NCBI RefSeq assembly: GCF_037975245.1
Contig: NC_092575.1
Coordinates: 7,911,001-7,975,000 of the forward strand
Direction of reading: 5' to 3'
DNA: 64,000 bases
Origin: Apostichopus japonicus
Lineage: Eukaryota; Echinodermata; Holothuroidea; Aspidochirotida; Stichopodidae
The notes beneath the pieces are model-generated. The model searched no databases and was not told where the DNA came from. It was given only the letters and a program-made list of their open reading frames with translations. Made by a program: the position numbers and the translations under genes. This document shows positions 24,954 through 37,762 of this stretch, piece after piece. Within the stretch, counting starts at the first letter, position 1. Each line of letters starts with the position of its first letter.

Positions 24954-25707
24954 GTTAATCAGGGTTCTGCCCAAGGTGGATTGAGTGCCGGCAGGACTAT
25001 CTAAGCGGAGCGCCACCATCGGTTGGCGCGGAGCGTACAAGAAAATTTTGGGTTTTGGAAACCCCCCAGATGGCCGGAAACGGCCCTTCCCGAGTATTCT
25101 GAGCCACATGTAGACAGCTTTGAAATGAGATCTCATGTCTGGAATTTTTCATAATTAATGAAAAAAGTTAGGACAAATATCTGGAGCACCAGAGTACAGA
25201 CCAGCCGGTGGTGCCTATTAAATAAATCATTCAGGCTGAGATGATAATTTTAGATGGACAGTGAGTGAGAGTCCACTCCCAAATAAAGACGAATCATAAT
25301 GAATTATGTATTCTCTCTCATTTATTCAACATCGGGCCTATGAAATCGGTCCATTGAAAAGATATCACATAATTACATAATTACCCTACCCAACTACCAC
25401 GGTACATGTGCTGCGAATTTTCCCAGGTACCTTGCCAAACAACTGTGAGCTCATCCCCTGTCTAACACCTAAGTATGACACTGTGATGTGTTGGATATTT
25501 TGAACAGTTATGAACTGGATTTCCCCTAGTCTCAAACAGATTGTTTCTGTACGTTCGACCCTCCGGCTATGGAGCTGTTTTTTGGAGTTCCTATCGAAAA
25601 TAAGTGCCGGTCGGAAAAGTCACTCAGGCAGATTGTGGCGGTCGGTAATTCAGCGTGCTGGTCGGGCCCGACCGGCGCCGACCGGCAGCGGCAGAACCCT
25701 GGTTAAT
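24954..25707. mobile_element. DNA transposon relic with perfect 12-bp terminal inverted repeats
   Basis: The left end CAGGGTTCTGCC starts at 24960 and the right end GGCAGAACCCTG stops at 25701, a perfect 12-bp inverted pair bounding 742 bp. The hexamer GTTAAT sits directly outside both ends (24954-24959 and 25702-25707). This may be a 6-bp target duplication, or a TTAA duplication with one extra matching base on each side. Both subterminal regions are much richer in GC than the surroundings: GCGGAGCGCC near the left end, and the palindrome GGTCGGGCCCGACC and CGGCGCCG near the right end. Kolobok/piggyBac (TTAA) and hAT-like families are possible. No transposase motif is visible. Confidence 0.78.
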
Positions 25708-25709
25708 GA

Positions 25710-26690
25710 TGGTAAATGCATGTATGTGAAGGGAAAAAATGTATGGAGGTAGATACTTTGTTGTAGTCAGTTTTTATTTCCTTCTTCAATATCTATTTAT
25801 TTGTTAAAAATCCCTACTGCTTTATTCAAGTCAGTTTCAAGTGTGAGACAAACAAACTTATATGCCAAGAGCCTAATATTTCTCTGGGACTATACCTGGC
25901 TGGGCCTCTTGTTATGGTCCCATTATAATGGAATCATTGTACCATTCCATGGTCACCTTCTCTGGAAAGGTTAACTTCATTTTGAGGCCAAAAAATACCC
26001 AACATGACTCATGCACAGAATTTCTCTTGAACGATTGAGTGATCCTCAAAATTTGAGAGCCTAGGACCTCACTGCACTGAAACATATGCATGTTTAACAA
26101 GACCAGCCTAAAAAAGAGATATGGAATATTACATATTTATCGATAACTGTTAACATAAAACATGGTGTCTTAGTCACTGGCCTAACCAAGACAATTCCCA
26201 ATGGCAGGATACATTAGGGAGCAAATTTGGGGGAAAACAGGTAACTAAGGCAAAATCAAAACTTATCCCTTCATTGCAGAATTGTTTGCCTCAGACCATA
26301 TATGTTAAATTTTGTATCTTGCAGCAGAGTATATTATGCCTGATCAAGAATGATCAATGTTCTTTGGAGGCATCAAAACGTAGTTACGTACAGTTTATGT
26401 CTTTCACATTGATAAGCAACCTAAAACTTGAACGTCAGACGTACAGGTGAAGTAATATTGATTGAGCACAGGGTGGTGTACTATACGCAGCAGCATTCAA
26501 CATTTACCTTGTTTAATACAACTTGCGTCTTCAACTTCCTCTTTGGCTGTTGGAAACTAAACTTACTTTAAAATGGCTGGCATGGAGCAATAAAACTAAA
26601 ACTGGTGAACGATTTTAACCCGGTAAATATATATAGAAACAAAAGACCAGCGCATTGACCCACCCTCCCTCCCATTGGTTACTATTAATG
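25710..26690. other. Non-coding stretch, nothing recognised
   Basis: AT-rich DNA between two element relics, with no exon, repeat array or element end seen. Confidence 0.4.
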
Positions 26691-26691
26691 C

Positions 26692-26840
26692 TTTATGGGT
26701 TTAAGAATGCTTTGGACAAGCACTTTAAGCATTGTTATCGGGTCTGAGTGTTAGTGTCTTCAGTGTTTTTTCTCTCCTATAGGGTCCTTGATGGGGACTT
26801 GAGTGTTCCTCCTGATCCTTTTTTTTAAACTAAACTAAAC
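26692..26840 (+). mobile_element. Probable 5'-truncated LINE 3' end
   Basis: The frame ending at the TGA at 26745-26747 reads GFKNALDKHFKHCYRV and stop. FKxxLDKxF followed by a near stop is typical of the C-terminus of CR1/L2/RTE-like non-LTR reverse transcriptases, as far as I recall. About 80 bp of non-coding sequence follows, ending in T8 and three TAAAC units (26826-26840), the kind of short tandem tail found at LINE 3' ends. Only the last ~150 bp would be present, consistent with 5' truncation. No reverse-transcriptase core is visible. Confidence 0.4.
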
Positions 26841-26844
26841 TACT

Positions 26845-29016
26845 GCCATCTATGTTATAATGCAATTAAAACAAGCATTCAATTAAGTAGCAAAATTCTG
26901 AAGAGAACTGGTAAATAAATGCGTTTTGTCACACACCTGCGAAGAGAAATATGTTTTATTTCACCCCAGTTAGAGTAGAAGTTAGACAATACAGTAGGAG
27001 TGTAAACATTTCTATGATATATTATTCATGAATACAACAGTTCATTCATGATGCTCTCCATTACAATCTGAATTTATGACCAGCAGTGTACAGCAGAGTC
27101 AAAACAGGCAGGCCTAACTCTCATTTACACAAGTGTTATATATCCATTGTATATTCAAAAAATCTGCACCAGGCTTTTACATCTTACCAGCTGTTGTATT
27201 GATAATGGATGGATATTTCGGAAAGTACAAATTTGGGCGAAATCTTTATTTTCCTCTACTTACAAAATACAGTTCCTTAGATTGACTTACATGTCAGTCA
27301 AGGTTTTGGGTTTTTTTTTTTCAATTGAAATATCGTGGAAACAAACTTTATAATAATTGAACATTTCAAATTTACTGTTTACTGTGCGAAAAATACATCT
27401 ATGTGAAACTGTCAGGTTGAAGAGATGAATAAATGGATTGGCCCATGATTTACTTATTCATTACTTAACCTTTAATTAGTAAAAATACTCAGTAAATGAC
27501 CTACAGTAGTTTGAACATTCTTTTATTGGTAGACTTCATAGCAAATACACATTTTAATCTAAGACTGCTTTATCACGGACCATCATTATGAATTAATAAT
27601 AATAACTATTTACTAACAACAGACCCTGCTTTGTTAAATGACAGACTATCATCTGTGGCCTTAAGAAGCATATATATGTTACTTCATCGTCTTCTCACTC
27701 CTTTAATACTAATCCTATTTGCAGTGCTGTATAGCAGCACAGGGCACATTGACACCTCTGGGTTTTATTCTGAGGTTTCCTTTGTCCTTAAAACTTGACC
27801 TTTTGCTCTAATCAAAGAGATTTCACAACACCCTGTCAGAATGAGGGAGTATTTTCTTTGGAGAAGATAAACCAGGAGACCTACCAAGGAGAGCATTCAG
27901 TTGAGGAACAGTTAGTTATACACCCCCCTCCCCCCCCCCCTCAATTCAGCAATCTGTCTTTCAGCAGATAAGCATACTGTAGCTACATTTTCCCTCTTAA
28001 TATCGAAACCATCAAGAAAACCAATAAACCATGTGTGAATTAAAACAGTAATCAAGTACTTGTTTCTTATAGCCTGTTTTATTAATGTCCCCATGTTTTA
28101 AGTGGTTGTAAGAACTATGACAGCATGCATGGAATGCCATTCTATAATTACCATGGGAACAATAACTAATTAAAACCCCTTTGTCAAATGGATGCATCCT
28201 AGTTGGAGGTATTATGGTGAGCTGATGCTCTTTCTGTGATATGACACTCTATAATCTTTAACAATGGAGTAAGAGCTGCTAATAAAAAACAAAAAACCTA
28301 CTAATGTCAAAGTGACCAAAGATGAATTTTGGTAATATTTCTGTGGTTAAACATATACTCTGTTAATATAAAACTAATATCATTACTAGGCCTATTACTT
28401 ACTCCGTTAGGGCTTATAATATATGTGACAGTTCAATCAAATCATCTGAATACATTTACTCCCATTAAAGAAAACCTACGTGAAAGAGCGGCAAGCTCCG
28501 TAATGTCCTTTTTTAGACTTGCTAAAGTCTGCTAATACTGCATGCAGATGAACAGCCACATTATCTCTCCTTGGGAGAGCAGAATTTGTTATGACGCTAG
28601 AGATGTTAAAATGCTTTGTTTCCTTTACAGAAAAATTGATACCAGTTTGCGCCCAATTACTGCTCATGTGGGAACATGGCAGGTTACTACATGAATATAA
28701 CATGTTCCTATATATGGTATACATATATATGGTATACATGGTATATATATGGTATATATATTTATATAGTATACAGCTACTTCTTGTGAATTAGCTGCCA
28801 GCATAAGGATAATCAAATCAGCATTATAAACAATTCTCAGAATGTTAACTATCTATAAGAACTTTGGACATATATTAAATGCAACAATAAGAAATAAAAC
28901 TATACTAGTACAATTTAAGTAACTGATTGAAACTCCAAAGATGTTACAATGTCTTAAAAGCAAGTTTTCCTGTTAATGTAGGCAAAAATGAAACCTTTCA
29001 AAGGGCCTTATAGCCC
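26845..29016. other. Non-coding stretch; C11 tract and TA-rich patch
   Basis: It contains CACCCCCCTC followed by C10 (27921-27940). A TA-rich low-complexity segment at 28710-28775 is made of repeated ATATGGTATACAT-like words. No gene signal found. Confidence 0.4.
28710..28775. repeat. TA-rich low-complexity repeat with GGTATAC words
   Basis: Four to five loose copies of TATATGGTATACATA. The self-complementary GTATAC core recurs. Confidence 0.75.
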
Positions 29017-29215
29017 TTAAAAGAATAGTCCAGGTCAAAACTGACGTCACACCTGTTTGCTCCAAGTTCACTTTTGGTACGAAAGTTGGCAACTTCAACT
29101 GTCAATATCTCAAAAATGGTACATAGGAATTGAATGCAAATTTCACCAGAATGTTTAGATTATGTTCCTCTTTTAACATATCAAAAAGAAATGTGGACCT
29201 GGACTTTTCTTTTAA
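29017..29215. mobile_element. 191-bp MITE flanked by TTAA target duplications
   Basis: TTAA (29017-29020 and 29212-29215) bounds an element of 191 bp. The left end is AAGAATAGTCCAGGTC. The right end read inward is AAGAAAAGTCCAGGTC, so the terminal inverted repeats match at 15 of 16 positions. TTAA targeting is typical of piggyBac and Kolobok transposons. The element is too short to code and must be non-autonomous. It contains a perfect CRE palindrome, TGACGTCA, at 29042-29049. Confidence 0.87.
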
Positions 29216-31555
29216 TTGCTACACTTTGGAAGTATAAATCAAGAGTGATGCATCCATTGTAGTACATGCATAGGTTCGTCAGAGGACCTTCAATTTTAAC
29301 ATGTTAAATCTTGCTTAAAACTTCTTCAAAAGTACTTTCAAGAGGTTTCTGACGTTGGTAATTATAAAGTTTGCCCAGAGTGACTACTGGGTGGTGGCTT
29401 GCAACCACCTGTGCATCTGGACCTCCCAATTGAGTGCCAACATAAGCCACACAATGTCAATAAATTTATCATAAAATCTCAGTGGAACTAGATTTAAGAT
29501 CACTTGATGATCCCTATATCCTGACCTTTGACATTTCCTATAAAGGTAACACTAATGCTGTAATATCCAGGATTAGGGAATCCTGATGCAACATTTCACA
29601 ATATCCAAGCTTTGTACTTGATTGATTCTGTGATTACGGAAACAAATCTGTTTATATTCCTCTGACAATTGAAGCCTGTGCTTGGGATACGATTTATTGT
29701 GTAAACATGGATCGCACTCCATGATGTGTGATGAACTCCACGATAGACTATAGGTTCAAAGGAGGATGACCCCACTCTCACTGTTAACTTTGTGATGTAA
29801 AGGTAGCTCAGGGTTGACCTGGGATCAGCGTTGACCTTTAACTTCCTGTTTTGTTTGTTCCGTGCCGTAACATGACACAGTGGCAGGAGGCATTAACAGT
29901 ATGACATGGGTGTGATACTGAGCAAAGGGTCAGAGGTACAACACAGTGTTCTAAGGTTCAAAATCAATTGAAACAACTTGTTTAAAGTGATTCTGTGTAT
30001 TTTGAATAAAGGAAATACATACAACTGTTCATTTTTAAAAAATGGAACTTTGTTTAGGCTGCTTATCTGAGAAGGTCTCACCAAGCTAATTTTGCCAAAA
30101 ATGATTAATTACGAAATTAATGATCGAAAGTTATCAAAACATTTATCCGCTGAAGACAGATTTCATAACATATATTCTGTTGCACCTTTTGCCTTCTGCC
30201 TCTTGATTTAAACAAGCCAATAGGGGAATGCATTGTATTAAATGCATCTTCAGTATCAATGAAGCTCTACTTGCTTGAAGAACAGCTGATCAGCTATGCT
30301 ACTATAGAAAACTCTGTGACAACAGGAATAAGTACGCAAAACTTAGCCTATTGTCACACATAATACTACACTTGGTATGACAGACCTTCAATTTCAGCAA
30401 TATTCTCGCTTCCATAGTCCTATATTGATATGAAAATAGTTGTCCTGTGATAAACCCTAACGCAGAGAGAGAAGGGATTAAGTCGAGAAGAAAACAACCG
30501 ATATCAATAAGCCTACTATTATCTTGTAGGATTAGTGTGTAGTATGTATATGTATGATATTCATACCTAAGCAATGTATTACCATCATCAGTACAGAATA
30601 CTGCTACCAGTGTAGCAGTACCTGGAAAATGTGGCTAAATAAATACAGGCCACCAGGCAGTTATTTTTATGATGCTAAGCAACCGCGAATGTCGGAGAAG
30701 CTGGCAAGGGCTTATAGATTACAACTTCTTCAGTTTAACTCAAATTTGGAAATTAAAACTATAACTTGAGAAGCATGCATGTGTTACTCCAGTGACACAG
30801 TCACTGTTTAGTGTTACAAAACTAACATCTAGGTGTCATGATCTATAGCTCTTAAATTTAGAGCCGTTTCTTGAAATGCTTTCAAATGTTTACTGTTTTT
30901 ATAAAGCGGTTTCCGTTAGTTATATCAACTATCACTATCATTTTCAGTCATCAAATGACATATTTCATCCATGTAACACAACACTGGTGGTATGTTGAAA
31001 AATTAGGAAAAACATAAGATCAAACATTTGTCTTATGTATTTTTTCCTTTTGGAAACGCACATAATCGCTTTAAGTGTTGAACACAACAGTGTGGGGGCA
31101 TGAATGGAAATTTGAAAGCGGCCTATGGTACAAGAAAAGGTCTGATTCATTTCCATGACAGCTAGGTGCTATAACTAAGTATTTTTCTGACAAACTCTTA
31201 TTTGAGTTTCCCAAACATATACATGTGATGACCCCTGACTGTGTATGTATTTCTCTGATAGGTTGGCATCTATGGTACAAGTATGTGTTTGCGTTTCCCT
31301 GACATCTTCATATCACCAATCACCAATCACATATCTTATTCATCTTTTCCCTATTAAATACAACATTGATCCATCCTGTATGAGACAACTTGCTAGTAGT
31401 TGGTGCTTTCTCGATCTAATATGTTTGACAACCTAACCTTTCATAAATTGATAAGCTTGACAAAGTATATTTTGCCTCCCTCAATCATTATATTTCACAC
31501 ATCCCCCTTTGGTTTTGCTGAACTAAGGAACCTTTTGTTTCTGCTACTTTTTTTT

Positions 31556-31568
31556 GGGGGGGGGGGGG
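31556..31568. repeat. Poly(G) tract, G13
   Basis: T8 is followed by thirteen G, i.e. a polypyrimidine run meeting a polypurine run. Confidence 0.95.
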
Positions 31569-32046
31569 TGCAGGGATAGTCATAAAGGCCACCTAAAAGA
31601 TCTGGTGTTGGCAATCAGCCATTACCTGGTTTATATCACAGTTTTAGACTGGTAAGAGTAACAGTACATGCAGACAAGAGACAAGTAAAGAAGTTCCACA
31701 ATATGTGAGTGACTTCATGCATGTCCTCATTTTCTTTTAGTGCTTCAAATGATAGTTTCCTCACACTCATAGGAATTCTAGCCATGGCTTTAAAGTATAG
31801 TCCCAACACCTTTTCTAACTTCAAATTTTGTTCACATTGTGGAACATGGCAGGAAGATGTTGCTGCAAATTACATATATTTACAATTAAGTAAAACTTGT
31901 TTCAATAAATGTTTTAACAAAACTTTTGGGCAATTCTAGCAAATTTTGGTGTTTACACACTCATTGGTGAAGTAAACTGAAGATTCAACTTCTAAATATT
32001 GAACAATTTATCAAACAAAACTTGAGGGAGCTCTTCGGTGGGCAGA

Positions 32047-32058
32047 GGGGGGGGGGGG
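32047..32058. repeat. Poly(G) tract, G12
   Basis: Twelve G in a purine-rich patch extending to about 32080. Confidence 0.95.
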
Positions 32059-34161
32059 CAAAGGGATTGGGTGGGAAGGAGAACTCATTAACGCAACTTC
32101 TGCATTTACCAAAAAAAGTAATCCTTGCTATTGCTGAAGCAAATGCAAGTGCACTTGTAGTAGTTGTATGAGCATGAACCTATCAGCCAATTTCTGCTTA
32201 AACGTTCTCTTTCTTCAAATATGATATCTTCTTTGATTCACATTGATACTTATTGCAACACCCCTTCCCCACATCTCCATCTTTTGGATGTCCAACAATA
32301 TGCCATCTTCTACCCTCCTCAAGGAAAATTTAAAACTTTTGATGAGACAAGAGTTTTCATCATAAATACATTTCTGTATTTCGTTTTGATAACATGTAAA
32401 ATTCACAAACCAATGCCCTATTGTCACCCAGAACTGATTTTTCAAATTGATAAGACCTGTCAGGTAAGCTAGTGAATCATTGTGAAGTTTGGTGTGATAG
32501 AAAAGGGAATATTAGTGTACCCTTGTCAACTATAGACTCGAGGATTCTTTGAAATAAACTAGAGAATGTACTTACTTCTCCACAAATGAAATTTCACACT
32601 TAAGATAGCATTGTCACAATCAAATTATAAGGCAAGAGAAAACATTGATTAAATTGTCAAATTAATAGAAAGAAATATGAATTGAGCCAAAGACAGTAAC
32701 AAAGAATCAAATGATAAAATGATGTACAAAAAGTTCAAAACTGCCAAGAAATGTTGAGAGTGATCAATTGATGCCATGTTTTTGCCAGAAGGCAAAGAGT
32801 GGAGAGGGAGAGCAAACATGGCGTGATGATCTATTATTATGTTGTGTTCACTTGCAACTAGGGGTGTGGGAGTAGGAATAAAAGGCATATCCACCAATCA
32901 CTCTATGTGAATTAGTACAGAGAGAAAACTGACGTGGGGCAACCGAGTGGGTTGACAAACTTGCTACATTTCAAACACGGTTCGTCGTCTGCTCCGCGAC
33001 ACAAAACACCTCCTAGGGATTGGTACCTGCTCGGTCAACAACCCTGTCAAAGTCACACACATAGATCTTGGGTGTAACAGAATTTTTTACTTTTCTGGCA
33101 AACTCGAAAAACTTTTTTTAGCAGAATAACAATATTTGAAAAATCAATTTATAAACAACGCGGGTAAACACTACACCAATAAATACTTATTACACAGTTT
33201 GAAAGCCTTTATTTTTTTTTATGAAAAAGGTTAAACGATTCGATGAAATAGGTTAGACTGAATATAAAAATGAAAGGTTCCCCTATTAAAGTTGAGCTCA
33301 TCACACTGCTGATTAACAAATATGATAATATCCTTAGATGTGATTCTGCAGTGAATTGTGCAAAAAACAGCAGCATCTCCATGTGTTGTAGGGAGCTTGT
33401 ATGTTAGGCTGCAGGTAACTAGGCCTCTAGCCTAACTATACATTTAAGTACCTAGTTTACAAAGATGTCCTTAGATATGTGCAGGTAATTCAAACATGGA
33501 AGGACTACTTGCCAGAATACATACTTCTATCACTCAAACACTCATCAGCACTTGAATTCAATACTTAAACTGAAGTGCTTTCATTTGTGTCGAGGAACAC
33601 TACAAATTGGACTACATGAAAGAAGAACATCTGTGTAGGAAATGAGAAGTTCGTTTGGAAAGCCCTAAACATTTCTCATTATAAAGCAAGGAGATCTTGT
33701 AAAAGTAAAAAATTATGGTTGCTAAGCACAAACTCAATCTTGGCAACGAGAAGAAATGAAACAAATAAGGAAAAATTTCTTTATTGGATTAATAATAAAC
33801 AGAAAAGTTAGGATAGAACGTGGTAGGAGATGTAAGAAACTAGGCCTAGCTGCCTAACAACGAGTTCATTCAATATGCAGAGTGTTACACTTGTGTGTAT
33901 CTAGTTGAATGAATACAGCACAGAAGGAATTAGGTCAGGTGACCCACATATCAGGTAACAGTCAGAATCTTTTAGGAATTCCTCCTATCTGAATCAGTAA
34001 TGAGGATCTTCCCATGGAGTACAGTATGTCATTTCGTCAGCATCTTTATTCTTGAATTTTCTCGGTAGTCAGAGTTCTTTGCTTGAGGAGCAGCCTAGCA
34101 TTAGATTACTGAGCAGCAGATACTGCAGTAGATGTACGACCCATGTACAGTATTGTCATGA

Positions 34162-34239
34162 ATATTTCTGCATATATCTGATCCAATGAAACTGCATGGT
34201 TAATAAACTATTAATAACCATTTTGATATGCAGAAATAT
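34162..34239. repeat. Fold-back with perfect 14-bp arms
   Basis: ATATTTCTGCATAT (34162-34175) is the exact inverse of ATATGCAGAAATAT (34226-34239). Inside the 50-nt interior, ATGGTT and AACCAT can form an inner stem. The 78-nt total is close to a pre-miRNA, but the interior is asymmetric. It could also be an old MITE or chance in AT-rich DNA. Confidence 0.6.
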
Positions 34240-34899
34240 CCCAAAATACTTATGTATTTTGTAACTTCATAGACTACCTTTCCCTAATTTTTGTAATGTT
34301 TAATTTTAGTTTTATTATCATTCTTCTCTAACTTATTCTTCCCTCCTTTAAATCAAAATTAAGATGATAATGAAATTAATATTTTTATTGTCTCTCTTTC
34401 ATTTTATTTTTTATTGTGTTTTATTGAAGACAACATTTTATCTAATGTAATGTATCACAGAGTTGGACATAAATTAAGCAAATTGCTTGACCATTGTCAA
34501 AGAGGATAATTTGTGTACAGCGAAAGTTGTTTTATTATTATTATACTTCATAATACACAAACTGTGTTAATGTTAAACCGGCTATGTGATATATATCAAC
34601 ACCAAATGATTTTATGTCTGTCTGTTGCACATCTTTATGGGGATTATTAAGAAAATTGGAATATAAATGTGAAATATCTCAAATAAATTTTTAAGAACAA
34701 ATACTAGGCAATGTAACAAATACAATTTAAGTATATTCACTAAATATCACACTACAAATGATGCCATTCATAGCATGTAATGGTTATAATATATACCATT
34801 GTTAACTAGTACACTAAACGACAAATAGATCATTATTACTTTAATTAGAGTTAGATGTTTTGGTCCAAGTTTTACATTTCTTCTACATGATTGTCATAA

Positions 34900-35230
34900 C
34901 CTTAATCGCAAACAAGCTCAATATCTCACATTTATCAACTCATTTATTTAAAAGAATCCAAATCCATTTCTCTTCTAAACTAATATTTTGACAGAACACA
35001 TTTCCAGAGATATGCTAGCAAATCCCTTGGGATATTTCATGAATATTCATTTTGTAATTATCAGAGTCAATGATAATCTGAGAATTAATACTATCGTTTC
35101 CAGGTATAAGGCAATTTCTGGTCGTTGACATGGTAACGACGTGTCTTTGCACTCGCTGATTGACAGAATGATAAGTCTACCTGAGAGGGCATGAATATGT
35201 TAAAGCAGTGGTTTAATTCTATTGCAAAGA
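34900..35230. promoter_or_regulatory. Candidate regulatory segment with a PBX-MEIS site
   Basis: It contains the exact PBX-MEIS/PREP decamer TGATTGACAG (35157-35166) and the 12-bp palindrome ATGAATATTCAT (35039-35050), the latter shared with the palindrome at 23120. The segment is less AT-monotonous than its surroundings. The motifs are seen; regulatory function is inference, and such short motifs also occur by chance. Confidence 0.22.
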
Positions 35231-35904
35231 TTAAAAAAGAAAACTAATTAGAAAAAAAAAGTGAAAACCTGACTTGAATGGGAATGAAGAGCAAACTAAT
35301 GCTATTAGCTCAAGTAAAACCTGTCTCTTCTCAGGTTCTATGAAAGCAGTTTAACTACACTCAAATTTGAAACACTTATATTTTAATCCCTAGATTTTTT
35401 TCCCCCGCTATTATTTACTCTCAAATCATTGTGACTATTTGTATGCATAAATCTGCATATAATGTAACCAAAAATAATCAATGTATTTCACATGGAGACA
35501 ATTGGGTTTGCCTTTTAACCCTTAGAAGAGCTCTATACATTAGCAGAGATGCAGACTACAGACTTTATGAAAGAATGTGGAATGATTTTAAGTGCTCAAA
35601 AGAAGCAAATATAATACTGGACAATAAGTAAACTTAGTAGCAACATGATGAAAGCTTTGATCTCTTTTTTGTCAAATTGATATTCTTAGCAAGTTATTGA
35701 ACTTACTGGATTTTTATAGGAATACTCATGATACATAATATGCTGTTAAGGTATTAAACATTCCTATTACTGCTTCAACTATCACATTAGAAAAATAAAA
35801 CCTGTGCTTGCTACTTTCTCCACCTCTTCCCTCTTTAGTCGTTCAACTCAAATCTTTGTATCGTTAGTTTTCTTCGTAAAAAAATGCAAAAGTGGTAAAT
35901 TAAA

Positions 35905-35936
35905 TATATATATATACATATATAATATATATATAG
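35905..35936. repeat. Short (TA)n microsatellite
   Basis: Interrupted TA dinucleotides, TATATATATATAC followed by ATATATAATATATATATAT. Confidence 0.85.
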
Positions 35937-36972
35937 AAACGTATGTTTTGAAGAAGTGACTCAACAAATTCATGTAATTAAACTAACTGAAGCATTACAA
36001 CATGTTTGCACCAGAATTGTTTCCTTTACAACTATAGATAAAATGACTCATTCAGAAGTACATATTTCATGTTATTTTTCTTTTCTCCTTTCTTTTTAAT
36101 TCTATTTTCCTTCCATATTCCTACCATATATAATTATTTCGAAAGACTTATTGTGAACTAAAACAAAACTCACTCTGTCATAGTTTCAAGGAGTTTTATG
36201 TGATATTTTATTGAAATATTGCCCGTACAGAGGAAAGCATTCTTGCTTGAAGGTAGATCTCACTGTTGATTAAAATTTGTCAAATCCATCTACCTTTTGA
36301 ACAATACCTGTTATTTGTAGCTCTGAGGTAACATTGAAACGTGAGAACAGGTATCACACTCCTGTTAATATAACCGGAATCAAAAGATAAGAGACAAGAC
36401 ACAGACATAAAACAAATCTTATCTCTCTCTTTTTTCTTCTTCTTCTTTCTTACTGTCTTTATATGTTACTTTAATGTTAGACTCTTCTCCCCCCCCCCAA
36501 CCAAATCTCCCTGGAGCCATGATTAATGGCAATGTGGTGTAAAAATGGTAGCACCTACATATTAGAATGACTACAACAAGCTTAGACTTCCAACTCTCCG
36601 AGCATGGCTTGGGTGCTTCGTAAAAATCATAGCCGTGAAAAGAAGCAACTTAACCAATTAGCTGCAAACTCTGTAGCTGTATCAACAAAAGAAGGTTCAA
36701 TGCCCACTCAGGCAAGCCAAGGTTGCCTGCACCTTTGATGACGAAGCTGGCACAGAACCTATCACATTAAGCCATAAAATGGATATTCTATTACCAAATA
36801 GCAAAGTTACCTAAAGAATGGCCAAGAAGAAAAGTTAACCAAATACAACCTGCTTTCAGAAGTTTTTTATTTAAAAAAGAAAAAAGCTTAAAGTAGTAAG
36901 TGCAGTCACTTTTGGGGGTGCAATCTTTCCATAGCAGAGGTCACGCATAAGGAAGAGATGTTTATGAAAGAT

Positions 36973-37021
36973 GATGGATAGGCTGATGGATAGGCTGATG
37001 GACAGGATAGGATAGGATAGG
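36973..37021. repeat. GGATA-type microsatellite
   Basis: The 12-bp unit GATGGATAGGCT occurs at 36973 and 36985. A variant and then a run of the 5-bp unit GGATA (about 37005-37021) follow. The 12-bp unit probably grew out of the same GATAGG words. Confidence 0.9.
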
Positions 37022-37714
37022 TGGCAACCTCATAAATTTGTCAGAGCAAAATACATATTTCAATTTACAAAATACGCTGCAAAATGTTGTACTCTTTGCA
37101 TAGACTAGGATGTACGGTATTCACATGAAAACTCACAAAGGATGAAAGGACGGATTGAAAGCGGAAAATATTTAAGACCCAACTAACCACTTTGTTGGAA
37201 TTCTTGTCTGACTATTATATCTATTTCAGCATTACTCAAAATTAAGTATCAAGCTTAAGTATGTAATCAGTCATTTAATTATTAGTTCTACCTATTATCT
37301 ACATATAAAGACATGCTATTACATTTAATTAATGTAACATAACATGTAATACATACACATACAATAGCATTAAATATAATACATGTACAGTATGTAATTA
37401 GTATTATTAAGAATGTTTCATTACATCAAGTGTGTATACTACATCATATATTTAACATGTACACACATGTTGTCACAGTGATACAATATCCTCCACTCTT
37501 TTATTCTGGTGTGGGAACATTATTATTGAATGGCAAAATCAATCAGTCTTAAGTCTAATGGCTTGACCGTAACTTATTTGAGCTCTCAACCAATGAAGTG
37601 CCTTGGCTTTGCCAAACATGGAACTGTGGAAGGGGAATAAATGATAGTTAATACCATCGACAAATTCCAGCTCATTATGTAAACAAGTCTGAACAGGAGC
37701 AGAATGCCCAGCCC

Positions 37715-37762
37715 ATGTAATATTAATATCACATACAGATGTAATATTAATATCACATACAT
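37715..37762. repeat. Two tandem copies of a 24-bp unit
   Basis: Both copies contain ATGTAATATTAATATCACAT followed by ACAG or ACAT. The internal TAATATTA is palindromic. Confidence 0.9.

Larger units (their letters stand above)
29216..34155. other. Non-coding stretch with two long poly(G) tracts
   Basis: About 5 kb without a supportable gene. A plus-strand open frame ending at CAG|GTAAGC near 32462 has a donor-like sequence but no recognisable product or acceptor. A DR1-like TGACCTTTGACA lies at 29522-29533. Confidence 0.35.

Noticed and set aside
25429-25520. Minus-strand exon-like reading ending QLFGK before GTACCT, resembling an RRM segment
   Set aside because: It lies inside the 742-bp transposon relic, has no acceptor, and the donor is weak.
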